Shown: piece after piece, positions 16,325 to 24,345 of the stretch
Layout of the letters: the number at the start of each line of letters is the position of its first letter
How positions within the stretch are numbered: the stretch's first letter is position 1
Origin: Acidobacteriota bacterium
GTDB taxonomy: Bacteria; Acidobacteriota; Aminicenantia; Aminicenantales; Aminicenantaceae
Assembly (NCBI GenBank): GCA_030669585.1
Contig: DAOVDI010000012.1
Span: 1 to 38,698, forward strand
Direction of reading: 5' to 3'
Length of the DNA stretch: 38,698 nucleotides
Made by a program: the position numbers and the translations under genes
The notes under the pieces: generated by a model
The model's input: only the letters and a program-made list of their open reading frames with translations
What the model was told of the DNA's origin: nothing
Database searches by the model: none

Positions 16325-17949
16325 CTAATACAAAAAAAACCGAAGAAAAGGCGAAAAATAATCCACACACTGAGGACTTGGAAACCAAAAAAGTTGCCGA
16401 AAGGTATAAAATACCTTATCTCGAGCTTTCTTCCCTGTCCTTAAGCAGGAAACTGATCCAGTCATTTCCTGTGGATTTTCTGCATCGTGCTTTATTTGTC
16501 CCCCTGGAGGATAATAAGAACTCTGTAAAAATTGCTATAGCCGACCCTTCCGACATAGAGATCATTGATTCCATTGAGTCTTATTTGGGGAAAAAAGTCG
16601 AAGTTTTTGCCGCTTCCAAAACATCTATTCTTGAAGCTCTGCGAAAAAGTGAGACTGCGCTTCAGGTTCTGAAGGATGCCACAGCAGGGTTTGTCATGCA
16701 GGTGGTGGATCGGGAAAGTGGGGATGACGAAGAGGTCATATCTGTAGAGAAACTTGCTGATCAGGATGCATCTATCATCAAACTAGTCAATTCCATCATT
16801 TTTACCGCAGTCCAGAAGAGAGCAAGTGATATACATATTGAATCCTGGGATGACGGTGTGGCCATCAAATACAGGATCGACGGAGTGCTGAGAGAGGCAA
16901 TGGAAGCCATTGATAAAAAGTTTCAGTCTCCTATTGTGTCGCGGATCAAGGTTATGTCTGATCTGGATATTGCGGAACGAAGAGTGCCGCAGGACGGGAG
17001 ATTCAGGCTGAAGATTAAAGAAAAAACCATTGATTTCCGTGTCTCCATTATGCCCAGCATCTATGGAGAGGATGCCGTGATCCGGATCCTGGATAAGGAA
17101 ATGATCACTGAGGCCATCTCTGAACTGAAAATGGAGTTACTGGGTTTTTCCGACACCCTTCTGAAGAAATTTCGGAAATATATTGTCCAACCCTATGGAA
17201 TGGTTCTGGTGACAGGCCCCACAGGGAGCGGAAAGACAACCACGCTTTATGCTGCATTGACCGAGATCAAAACCCCGCAGGACAAGATCATTACGATCGA
17301 AGATCCTGTCGAATATCAGATCGAGGGCATCACACAGATACCTGTTCATGAGAAGAAGGGGCTGACCTTTGCCCGGGGTCTCCGGTCCATCCTGAGGCAT
17401 GACCCGGATAAGATCATGGTAGGGGAGATCCGAGATCCTGAGACTGCAGAAATTTCGATCCAGTCTGCTTTGACCGGTCATCTAGTTTTTACTACAGTCC
17501 ATGCCAACAATGTGTTTGATGTGGTCGGTCGGTTCCTGCATATGAAAGTCGATCCTTACAGTTTTATTTCTGCCTTAAACTGTATTTTGGCCCAGCGGCT
17601 TGTGCGGGTTTTGTGTCCCCATTGCAAGAAACCTGTAAAATATGATAATGAAACACTATTGGAATCTGGATTGGACCCGGCGAAGTATAAAGATCGAACT
17701 TTCTTTGAGGCAAAGGGATGTGCGGAATGCGGGTTTACAGGATACAGGGGAAGGACAGCGATCGCTGAATTGCTGGAGCTTTCAGATAAGATCCGGGAAA
17801 TGATACTTGAGAGAAAACCACTTTCTGAAGTCAGAAAGCAGGCGAAAGATGAGGGAATGATTTTTCTTAGAGCGATAGGTATCGAAGACAAGGTTATGAC
17901 AGGGATCACCGGCTTGAAGGAGCTCAATAAAGTCACTTTTGTGGAGTGA
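16321..17949 (+). CDS. Type IV pilus/type II secretion extension ATPase, PilB/GspE family
   Basis: A 542-residue hexameric motor ATPase. The N-terminal GspE N-domain (about 25-135, IPYLELSSLSL) is shorter than in classic PilB. The ATPase core has Walker A GPTGSGKTT with Lys305, an Asp-box IITIEDPVEYQI, Walker B region IMVGEIRDPETAEI and a His-box GHLVFTTVHANN. A tetracysteine zinc motif (CPHCKK and CAECGFTGYRGR) is typical of extension ATPases and absent from PilT. Powers pilus assembly or secretion from the cytoplasmic face, together with PilC upstream. It is followed 7 bases later by the PilM-like gene. Confidence 0.93.
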   Translation: MTNTKKTEEKAKNNPHTEDLETKKVAERYKIPYLELSSLSLSRKLIQSFPVDFLHRALFVPLEDNKNSVKIAIADPSDIEIIDSIESYLGKKVEVFAASKTSILEALRKSETALQVLKDATAGFVMQVVDRESGDDEEVISVEKLADQDASIIKLVNSIIFTAVQKRASDIHIESWDDGVAIKYRIDGVLREAMEAIDKKFQSPIVSRIKVMSDLDIAERRVPQDGRFRLKIKEKTIDFRVSIMPSIYGEDAVIRILDKEMITEAISELKMELLGFSDTLLKKFRKYIVQPYGMVLVTGPTGSGKTTTLYAALTEIKTPQDKIITIEDPVEYQIEGITQIPVHEKKGLTFARGLRSILRHDPDKIMVGEIRDPETAEISIQSALTGHLVFTTVHANNVFDVVGRFLHMKVDPYSFISALNCILAQRLVRVLCPHCKKPVKYDNETLLESGLDPAKYKDRTFFEAKGCAECGFTGYRGRTAIAELLELSDKIREMILERKPLSEVRKQAKDEGMIFLRAIGIEDKVMTGITGLKELNKVTFVE

Positions 17950-17956
17950 GGACAGG

Positions 17957-18901
17957 ATGAGTAGACTCTATCAGAAGATCTGTTCCTATTTTATGCAGGA
18001 CCCTATTGCGTCTACAGCCATTCAGATCACATCCCGTTATGTCAGCGGAGTGTATACATCTCACAAAAACTGTCTTCTGAAGAATTATTTTATACTCCCG
18101 CTGCAGGAGCATATCGTAAAACCCTCTTATTCCGGAAAAAACATACAGGACAGAACCGGATTGGAGCAGGTTGTCTGCAAAGGAAAGGACCAATTGGGGT
18201 TTAACGGCCGCAAGGTTGCATTCCTCCTTCCCGAGCAGTGCCAGAGGCTGTTTGTTTTCTCCTTTGATTCACTTCCCAAGAGCCATAAAGATAAGGCTTT
18301 GGTCATCCAGCATCGAGTCAAAAAACAGATGCCCATGCTGGCTGAAGATTCCCGTCTAGCGTTTCATGTTGTGAAGGCAGCAGAAAAGGAGAGGGTGATA
18401 GCCTCGATCGCAAAAAATCCGGTTGTCCGGGAATATGAAGACCTTCTTTCCGGATGCGGGATCGATGTAGGGATTGTGGCAAATCCGGTCATAGGCCTAT
18501 ATCATTGTGTGGATTGGCCTGAAGAAAAAAATATACTGTTGATCAATATCGAGGCCGATTCATTGAGCCTGCTGGCGGTTGTCAACGAGGAAATTGTTCT
18601 TGCCCGCCAGAAGGGAGGGTTTTTATCGGACGCGGAACCGGATGGGGAAGCACCCGAGATCCGGAACATCATTCAAGAGATCGATAACACTATTCATTTT
18701 ATTGAGGATCATGACCACCACATAATCGATACCATCAAGATCCGGCTGGGATTTGTGGAGGGAGGAGAGAAGATCTTCAATGCTTTAAAGGACCACCTGG
18801 AATTTCCCGTTCAAAAAGTCAGTCCCACTTTAAAATTTTCTTTAAGTGCGAAGGACCAAAATATTCTTTCTCCGCTTTTAGGTCAAACGATATGTCAATG
18901 A
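17957..18901 (+). CDS. PilM-like inner-membrane complex protein with degenerate nucleotide-binding motifs
   Basis: Position between the motor ATPase and PilN, and the order of the next genes, identify this 314-residue protein as the PilM (actin-like) member. I chose ATG 17957 because GAGGACAGG precedes it; a start at 17939 would overlap the previous gene. The expected phosphate-1 motif (GIDIGSSSVK-like) is replaced by ALQITSRYVSGVY-like sequence (TAIQITSRYVSGVYTS), and the phosphate-2 region reads INIEADSLSLLAVVNE, lacking the DxG. It may therefore not bind ATP. The C-terminal part (EIRNIIQEIDNTIHFIEDH) fits the actin-like fold with PilM/GspL helices. It ends in a TGA overlapping the next ATG (18898-18901). 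Confidence 0.6.
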   Translation: MSRLYQKICSYFMQDPIASTAIQITSRYVSGVYTSHKNCLLKNYFILPLQEHIVKPSYSGKNIQDRTGLEQVVCKGKDQLGFNGRKVAFLLPEQCQRLFVFSFDSLPKSHKDKALVIQHRVKKQMPMLAEDSRLAFHVVKAAEKERVIASIAKNPVVREYEDLLSGCGIDVGIVANPVIGLYHCVDWPEEKNILLINIEADSLSLLAVVNEEIVLARQKGGFLSDAEPDGEAPEIRNIIQEIDNTIHFIEDHDHHIIDTIKIRLGFVEGGEKIFNALKDHLEFPVQKVSPTLKFSLSAKDQNILSPLLGQTICQ

Positions 18902-19455
18902 ACCGGTTAAGCCTCAATTTAGCGACTAATCCGCTGAAGAACAGGCGGCTTTTTTATCTCATCTGTGGAAGTGTAGTCTTTTTCACCGTTCTACTGGCAG
19001 TTCATTCCGGTTTCATTTTTGTTGGATACAAAAGCAAAAGCGAGGAAGCTCATGTTTCTCTTTCAGAACTTGAACAGCGCATGGAGAAAGTGAAAAAGGA
19101 AAAGAGCGATCTGGCATCTTTGATCGAAAAAGAAACCATATCCCGGAAGCCAAAGATCGATCTGATCAATTCCGTGATCTTGAAAAAAAGTTTTTCATGG
19201 TCGGATTTCCTTTCGGATCTGGAAGAGCTTCTGCCTGATTCCTGTTATATCGTATCCCTCGCCCCTGTTCCTGGAAAAGATCAAAAGATCGAGGTTTCTA
19301 TCAGTGTGGCGGCCCCGGCCCTGAATGAACTTCTTGTGTTCATTGACCACTTGAATAAACGAAATTATCAGAGGATCAGAGTTAGAGGAGAGACACGGAC
19401 AGAGAACGGTTATCTGCTTGTGAGGATTTCATTTACTTATGAAAAAATTTTTTGA
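18892..19455 (+). CDS. pilN: PilN-like pilus assembly protein
   Basis: A 187-residue bitopic protein. It opens with the PilN signature INLA-type sequence (LSLNLATNPLKNRR), which in known systems docks into PilM. One membrane helix lies at about 21-43 and a coiled coil at about 47-80. A ferredoxin-like periplasmic domain follows (FSWSDFLSDLEELLPDSCYI, then VSISVAAPALNELLVFIDHL). Start may be ATG 18892 or ATG 18898; the latter forms an ATGA overlap with the previous gene and leaves the signature at the extreme N-terminus. It forms the inner-membrane alignment complex with PilO, whose start overlaps its end by 17 bases. Confidence 0.8.
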   Translation: MSMNRLSLNLATNPLKNRRLFYLICGSVVFFTVLLAVHSGFIFVGYKSKSEEAHVSLSELEQRMEKVKKEKSDLASLIEKETISRKPKIDLINSVILKKSFSWSDFLSDLEELLPDSCYIVSLAPVPGKDQKIEVSISVAAPALNELLVFIDHLNKRNYQRIRVRGETRTENGYLLVRISFTYEKIF

Positions 19456-19996
19456 ACTGTTAACACGCAAAGACAAGAATTTCCTGCTGGTGATCTGTCT
19501 GTTTTTGTTGGCAGCGGGTGTTTTTGACCTGCTTTTTGCCTCTGCTCAGAAAACCAGATATTATCACGCAACGGACAGGATTTCCAAAACAAAGACCGCT
19601 CTCCAGACGGGTGAAGCGGACCTGGAACGCACAAGGGATGATTGGAATAAATGGTCCCGGACTGCAGAAGACATGGAGGATCTGAAAGAAAATTTTCTTT
19701 ACAAAAAGAGCAATATCCTGACCCAGGCCCGTCTCGACCTGGAAAAAATGTTCCGGGGAACAGGAATCCCGGTTCCTTCCCTGGAATATGAATACGAGGA
19801 ATTTGAAAAAGAAAAGATCTATCTAGTACGGATTCACTTTATTATCTCTGAAAATTACAGCAATTTGAGGCAGTTTATTCACACTATCGAGATTTTCCCC
19901 AGGTTTTTGATCCTGGAAAAAGTGGATTTTCTGGATGTGGATGCAAGCAGCGGTATTTTGAAGTTGAGAATCACGTTAGCAGGATATTATGAATAA
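19439..19996 (+). CDS. pilO: PilO-like pilus assembly protein
   Basis: A 185-residue bitopic protein: a short cytoplasmic tail, a membrane helix at about 14-35 (FLLVICLFLLAAGVFDLLF), a coiled coil at about 45-85, and a periplasmic ferredoxin-like domain ending LRQFIHTIEIFPRFLILEKV, a PilO hallmark (residues matching the 'L..fl..le..pr...i..l' pattern). It pairs with PilN. Genes overlap on both sides, so translation is coupled. Confidence 0.8.
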   Translation: MKKFFELLTRKDKNFLLVICLFLLAAGVFDLLFASAQKTRYYHATDRISKTKTALQTGEADLERTRDDWNKWSRTAEDMEDLKENFLYKKSNILTQARLDLEKMFRGTGIPVPSLEYEYEEFEKEKIYLVRIHFIISENYSNLRQFIHTIEIFPRFLILEKVDFLDVDASSGILKLRITLAGYYE

Positions 19997-20495
19997 TAAC
20001 GTTTTGCGAACTGTTCTGTTGTGTGTATTCGGGCTGGCTTTTATTTGCCTGGTCCTGGGAGCGGAAAAGGCAAAAGATACTTCAACGACGGACAGTTTTA
20101 TTAAAATGGGTCTTCTCCGTAAAAAGACGGAAAAACAGAAAAAACCTGTCCGCAACATTTTTATGCCTGGTTCAAGAATGTCATCAGGGTTATTCGTGGG
20201 CAGAGATACAGAGCCTGGAAGCTTAACACTCTCAGGCCAGAGGACAGCAGCAGAAACAGGTCTCCTGGCAACATCGCAGAGTCAGCTCCAGGGACTGGAA
20301 CTTCAATATATTGGATATGTATATTCCGGGGAAAAGATCGTGGCCTTGGTTAAATACAAGAATGAAGCCCTGGCTGTGGAAAAGGATGAATGGATCGATG
20401 AGCGATTCCGGGTTGAAAAAATCACCCGCACAGAGATCACGATCCTCGGCCCTGATTCCCAGCCAAGGGTTTTTTCCCTGGAAGGAGAGCAGTGA
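19989..20495 (+). CDS. PilP/GspC-like periplasmic linker protein
   Basis: A 168-residue protein with an N-terminal hydrophobic signal or anchor (VLRTVLLCVFGLAFICLVLG), a polar linker carrying the RNIF motif (compare RNPF in GspC/PilP), and a C-terminal HR-type beta domain (LQYIGYVYSGEKIVALVKYK, then a V-x-K-I turn and ITILGPDSQP). In known machines this domain links the PilN/O ring to the secretin N-domains. There is no lipobox, unlike classic PilP, so it may be membrane-anchored as in GspC. It starts inside the end of pilO and overlaps the secretin start by 4 bases. Confidence 0.65.
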   Translation: MNNNVLRTVLLCVFGLAFICLVLGAEKAKDTSTTDSFIKMGLLRKKTEKQKKPVRNIFMPGSRMSSGLFVGRDTEPGSLTLSGQRTAAETGLLATSQSQLQGLELQYIGYVYSGEKIVALVKYKNEALAVEKDEWIDERFRVEKITRTEITILGPDSQPRVFSLEGEQ

Positions 20496-22627
20496 TGAAG
20501 AAAATATTGATAATATTAGTAGTCAGTTTTGCTTTGTGGAGCTGTGCAACGTTGAGTCCGAGCTACAAAAGCGGGACGCAGGCGGCATTAAACAAAGACT
20601 GGGATCAAGCTGTAGAGTATTTTGAGAGGGCTGTGCTTGAAAACCCGAAAAAATCCTATTACAGGGCTGCATTGCTGCGAGCCAAAGTCAACGCGAGCCT
20701 TGTCCATGTGGCCCGGGCCAGAAATCTTTCTGCCCAAGGAAAAAAAGAGGAAGCCCTGGCCGAGTACAAGACCGCTCTTTCCTTTGATCCGACAAATTTC
20801 CGGATCATCGATGAAGCTCGCACTATGGCGGGTGAGAAACCTAGAGTCGAGAAACCTGTAGCATCAAAGATCGAACCTCTTATTAAGCTCCAGGTCAGCC
20901 GGGACCCCATTGATCTCAAATTTACGGAGACGAACCTGCGTTCCATCTTTTTAGCCCTGGGTAAATATGCCGGGGTCAATATTATTTTTGACGAACTATT
21001 TAAAGACACGCCTTTTGCCATAGATCTGGAAGGCATGAATTTTGAAGAGGCTCTCAATGCCCTCTGCATGGCTTCAAAAAGTTTCTACAGAAGCTTCAAT
21101 GAAAAGACAGTCATTATTATTCCCGACCGCCCGGATAAGCGGATGCAGTATGAACTAAATGTGATTAAAACCTTTTATCTTTCCAATATCAATGCACAGG
21201 ACGTTCAAAGCTCTCTTCTCCAGCTTCTCCGAACTCAGTTCAAGGGCCCGACCGTGTTTGTGGACAAAGAACTGAACAGTGTAACTATTCGAGATGTTCC
21301 CTCGGTCCTGGAACTGGCAGAAAAGGTCCTCTATGTTTGGGACAAACCAAAAGCTGAGGTGATGTTGAACATTGAGATCATGGAGGTCTCACGGACAAAA
21401 ATGAGACAATTGGGTCTGGATTTTGAAAGCCTTTCTATTGGGATTAAGAACATAAGTGGATTAGGCGTGGAGTCTATATGGCGAAATCTGAGTGACCTGA
21501 ATTTTTCAAAGGCAGAGAATTACCAGATTAGTCTGCCTGCATCCCTTCTTCAGTTTCTGGAATCAGATTCGGATACCAAGCTTATTGCCCAATCTCAGCT
21601 AAGAGGAATCCATGGTGAAGAAATCAAATACCTTGTTGGCGATGAGGTCCCAATTCCATCAACGACATTTTCCCCGATTGCTGCGGGGGGAGTCAGTCAG
21701 CAGCCCATCACGTCCTTTGAATTTAAAGATGTCGGAATCGACATCACGATCGTTCCTCGTATCCACCGGGAAAATGAAGTGACGCTGGAACTGGATTTAA
21801 AGGTTAAATCTATAGGAGGAAAAGGGTATGCGGATATTCCCATCATAAGCACACGGGAGGTCAAAAATGTTTTCCGCTTGAAGAATGGAGAGACCAATCT
21901 TCTGGTTGGCCTGTTGAAAGATGAAGAGCGGAAGACGTTAAAGGGTGTCGCCTTTTTGAAAAACCTGCCTGGCATCGGTGCTCTGTTTTCCAGCGATGAC
22001 ACAACTATCCAACAGACCGATGTCATAATGACCATAACCCCACATATTATTCGGAATATTCCGCTTTCTGAGAGAGATCGAGAACCCATATGGGTCGATC
22101 TTCAAGGAACAATGTCTTCCAGCCCATCTTACGGGAGGACATCACAAGCAGAATTAGAAGCGCGGCAGATCAACCAGCGTCTTTCCAGACAGCAGGAGCA
22201 AAGAGCAGCAGGGGTGAACCGGATCACATTGTCTCCGGCCAATTTTGAGATCCCCCAGAACAGGGAGTTCCGGATCAGCTTGAATATGAGAACAGAAGAA
22301 GAGATCGGCAGTTTTTCCATGGGGATCTCTTATGACCCTCAGGTGCTCGAAGTCAAGGAGATTGTTCCAGGCGCAATTATTACCCGGGGAGGGGAGAACA
22401 TTCCTTTTTTGAAAAATATAGACAATTCTTCAGGTATGTGCACTATCGGATTTTCCAGTCCACATGTCAGCAAAGGTATCAAAGGATCAGGCCGGATAGC
22501 AACCCTTGTCTTTCTGTCAAAGGCTAAAGGAGAGTGCTCGATCGCGGCTGCTAACGTCACAGGAAATGCCGTTTCAGGAAAATCGATCTCCTTTACTGCC
22601 GGAGAGAGCCGGGTCAGGGTGAAATAA
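20492..22627 (+). CDS. Secretin (PilQ/GspD family) with N-terminal TPR and C-terminal cohesin-like domain
   Basis: A 711-residue outer-membrane channel subunit. The signal peptide ends in a lipobox-like FALWSC, so Cys18 is probably lipidated. TPR-type repeats follow (about 24-120: DWDQAVEYFERAVLENP, KKEEALAEYKTALSFDP). N-domains at about 130-300 include FTETNLRSIFLALGKYAGVN. The secretin core spans about 300-535 with the family ending GETNLLVGLLKDEE, LPGIGALF and VIMTITPHII. After a Q/R-rich linker, residues about 575-711 form a cohesin-like beta domain (ISLNMRTEEEIGSFSMGISY, LEVKEIVPGAI). Pilotin-free outer-membrane targeting through its own lipid, and a periplasmic or surface-binding tail, are inferred. 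Last gene of the operon; no terminator hairpin is evident. Confidence 0.9.
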   Translation: MMKKILIILVVSFALWSCATLSPSYKSGTQAALNKDWDQAVEYFERAVLENPKKSYYRAALLRAKVNASLVHVARARNLSAQGKKEEALAEYKTALSFDPTNFRIIDEARTMAGEKPRVEKPVASKIEPLIKLQVSRDPIDLKFTETNLRSIFLALGKYAGVNIIFDELFKDTPFAIDLEGMNFEEALNALCMASKSFYRSFNEKTVIIIPDRPDKRMQYELNVIKTFYLSNINAQDVQSSLLQLLRTQFKGPTVFVDKELNSVTIRDVPSVLELAEKVLYVWDKPKAEVMLNIEIMEVSRTKMRQLGLDFESLSIGIKNISGLGVESIWRNLSDLNFSKAENYQISLPASLLQFLESDSDTKLIAQSQLRGIHGEEIKYLVGDEVPIPSTTFSPIAAGGVSQQPITSFEFKDVGIDITIVPRIHRENEVTLELDLKVKSIGGKGYADIPIISTREVKNVFRLKNGETNLLVGLLKDEERKTLKGVAFLKNLPGIGALFSSDDTTIQQTDVIMTITPHIIRNIPLSERDREPIWVDLQGTMSSSPSYGRTSQAELEARQINQRLSRQQEQRAAGVNRITLSPANFEIPQNREFRISLNMRTEEEIGSFSMGISYDPQVLEVKEIVPGAIITRGGENIPFLKNIDNSSGMCTIGFSSPHVSKGIKGSGRIATLVFLSKAKGECSIAAANVTGNAVSGKSISFTAGESRVRVK

Positions 22628-22640
22628 GGGCGGGAGGTTG

Positions 22641-22717
22641 TGGTGGCGGTGGAGGGACTCGAACCCCCGACACTACGGATATGAGCCGTATGCTCTGACC
22701 TCCTGAGCTACACCGCC
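22641..22717 (-). tRNA. tRNA with CAU anticodon (probably elongator Met)
   Basis: On the minus strand a complete cloverleaf is visible. The acceptor stem GGCGGTG pairs with CACCGCC, followed by A73 and an encoded CCA (22641-22643). The D-arm is GCTC...GAGC. The anticodon stem is TACGG/CCGTA with loop CTCATAT, giving CAU. The T-arm GGGGG/CCCTC carries TTCGAGT. Full pairing at position 1-72 rules out initiator tRNA. Elongator Met and Ile2 (CAU modified to lysidine) share this anticodon; the acceptor stem here looks more like Met. It lies opposite and upstream of tilS. Confidence 0.93.
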
Positions 22718-22790
22718 AAGCTCACAGATTTTAGCGAAATCCAACTTCTAAGTCAACGGGTAAACAAGACAAACAAACAAGGCAAAAAAG

Positions 22791-22904
22791 AAGTCTATGG
22801 AAGTCAATAGGAGTCTATTGAAGTCTATTGAAGTCAAAAAAATCTAAATAAACTTCTTTTGAATTCGTCGACTTCTACGGACCTCGATAGACTTCTATAG
22901 ACCC
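22791..22904. repeat. Inverted pair of 10-bp tandem arrays forming a long hairpin
   Basis: The left arm at 22791-22835 has units AAGTCTATGG, AAGTCAATAG, GAGTCTATTG, AAGTCTATTG, AAGTC. The right arm at 22870-22904 has GACTTCTACG, GACCTCGATA, GACTTCTATA, GACC. These are the same unit as at 9428-9490 and 9709-9744. The arms are largely complementary over about 34 bases with a 34-base A+T-rich loop. The hairpin ends about 48 bases before the tilS start, so it lies in or near its promoter or leader. Confidence 0.75.
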
Positions 22905-22952
22905 TATTTTTACTGCATATGTTGTTTCTCTGTCAGATTTTGGAGTATGATT

Positions 22953-24332
22953 ATGGCAGCAATGACTATTCTGGAAAAATTCCTCCAAACTATCAAACGA
23001 TATGATCTTTTTTCCCGGGGGGACAGTGTACTTGTTGCGTTTTCCGGAGGGGCGGACTCCACAGTGCTTCTCTCTCTGCTGCTTGAGATCAGAGACAAGT
23101 GGGATCTGGATCTTTGCCTCGGGCACTTCAACCACGGGCTCAGAAAACAGTCGGATGAGGATGAGGCTTTGGTTAAAGAAACAGGGCAGTTGCTTGGCCT
23201 TCCTGTCTATACAGAAGGGGCGGATGTGAAAGCATATTCCTTTGAGTTTGGCTTGAACCTGGAAGAAGCAGGACGGGTATTACGGTATGAATTTTTAGAG
23301 AAGACGGCCCGGAAGATCAAAGCACAAAAGATCGTCACAGGACATACTCAGACAGATCAGGCGGAAACATTCCTGATCAGGCTGATGAGGGGCAGCGGAA
23401 GGAAAGGTTTGAGCGGCATTTTCCCTGTGGTCGAGGGAAAGATCGTCCGTCCCCTTCTCGGAATAGAGCGAGAGGAGATCGAGAAATACATTGTTGAGAA
23501 AAGTTTGTCTTTTCGGGTGGATGAGAGCAACTTGAATAAACGGTTTCTCCGCAACCGTATCCGGCTTGAATTGATCCCGCTCCTCAAGAAACAGTATGAT
23601 CCTCAGATCGTCACTCATCTGGCGAATACAGCCCTCCTGCTACAGGATGAGGAAGTTTTGCTCACCCGTATGACCGGGGATGCAGCGGCAGAGGCCATCC
23701 GGACCGGCGACGGAGAAGCTTATCTGGATGTAGTGAAATTGTCTAAACTGCCTCGGGCAATCTCCCGGCGGGTCATTCGCATTTTTATCGAAAATATCAA
23801 AGGAGATCTCAGAGCGATCTCGCTCCATGATGTGGAAACTATTCGGGAGTTAAAGGAAGGGAAAAAGGCTCATCTAAAGAAAGATCTTGTTCTCATCCGA
23901 GAGCGCAACCGGATCCGTTTACTACGGGAAAAAGACAGAAGGATCGAGTACTCCTATAGCTGGGACGGGAAAGATCTAATAAACATTCAGGAAATTAACT
24001 TACAGTTTTTTGCAGATCAAATCCAAAAAGACAAATTCACGCGTAAGTTTGACGATCTACAGGGAGTCATGCTTGACAGGGATACTCTCCGGTTCCCTCT
24101 GATCGTTAGAAATAGACAGGAAGGTGACCGGTATCATCCATGTGGGGCTCCGGGCAGTAAAAAGATCAAGGAGATCTTCCGGGCCAGGAGCATCCCTCCG
24201 TCAGCAAGAGATAAACATCCAATCTTCATCTCCGGCGGAGAGATCGTCTGGGTGCTCGGACTCCCTGTTTCTGAAAAACACAAGATCACGGACAGTACTA
24301 ATACCATCTTCATCATCCGTTGCATTCACTAG
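22953..24332 (+). CDS. tilS: tRNA(Ile)-lysidine synthetase
   Basis: Converts C34 of the CAU anticodon of tRNA-Ile2 to lysidine using ATP and lysine, so that it reads AUA codons. 459 residues. The PP-loop motif SGGADS is at 31-36, followed by GHFNHGLR, VTGHTQTDQAETFLIRL and the RGSGRKGLSGI and FLRNRIRLELIPLL segments of the N-terminal domain. The C-terminal substrate-binding domains end with GDRYHPCGAPGSKKIKEIF, so the protein is full-length. I chose ATG 22953 because GGAG at 22942-22945 is 7 bases upstream; ATG 22947 is too close. A tandem-repeat hairpin precedes it, and the convergent asnB ends 13 bases downstream. Confidence 0.95.
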   Translation: MAAMTILEKFLQTIKRYDLFSRGDSVLVAFSGGADSTVLLSLLLEIRDKWDLDLCLGHFNHGLRKQSDEDEALVKETGQLLGLPVYTEGADVKAYSFEFGLNLEEAGRVLRYEFLEKTARKIKAQKIVTGHTQTDQAETFLIRLMRGSGRKGLSGIFPVVEGKIVRPLLGIEREEIEKYIVEKSLSFRVDESNLNKRFLRNRIRLELIPLLKKQYDPQIVTHLANTALLLQDEEVLLTRMTGDAAAEAIRTGDGEAYLDVVKLSKLPRAISRRVIRIFIENIKGDLRAISLHDVETIRELKEGKKAHLKKDLVLIRERNRIRLLREKDRRIEYSYSWDGKDLINIQEINLQFFADQIQKDKFTRKFDDLQGVMLDRDTLRFPLIVRNRQEGDRYHPCGAPGSKKIKEIFRARSIPPSARDKHPIFISGGEIVWVLGLPVSEKHKITDSTNTIFIIRCIH

Positions 24333-24345
24333 ATTCGTCTGTCGA

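Noticed and set aside
22791-22904. CRISPR-like array
   Set aside because: The units are only 10 bases with no spacers, and the two arms are inverted copies; there are no cas genes.
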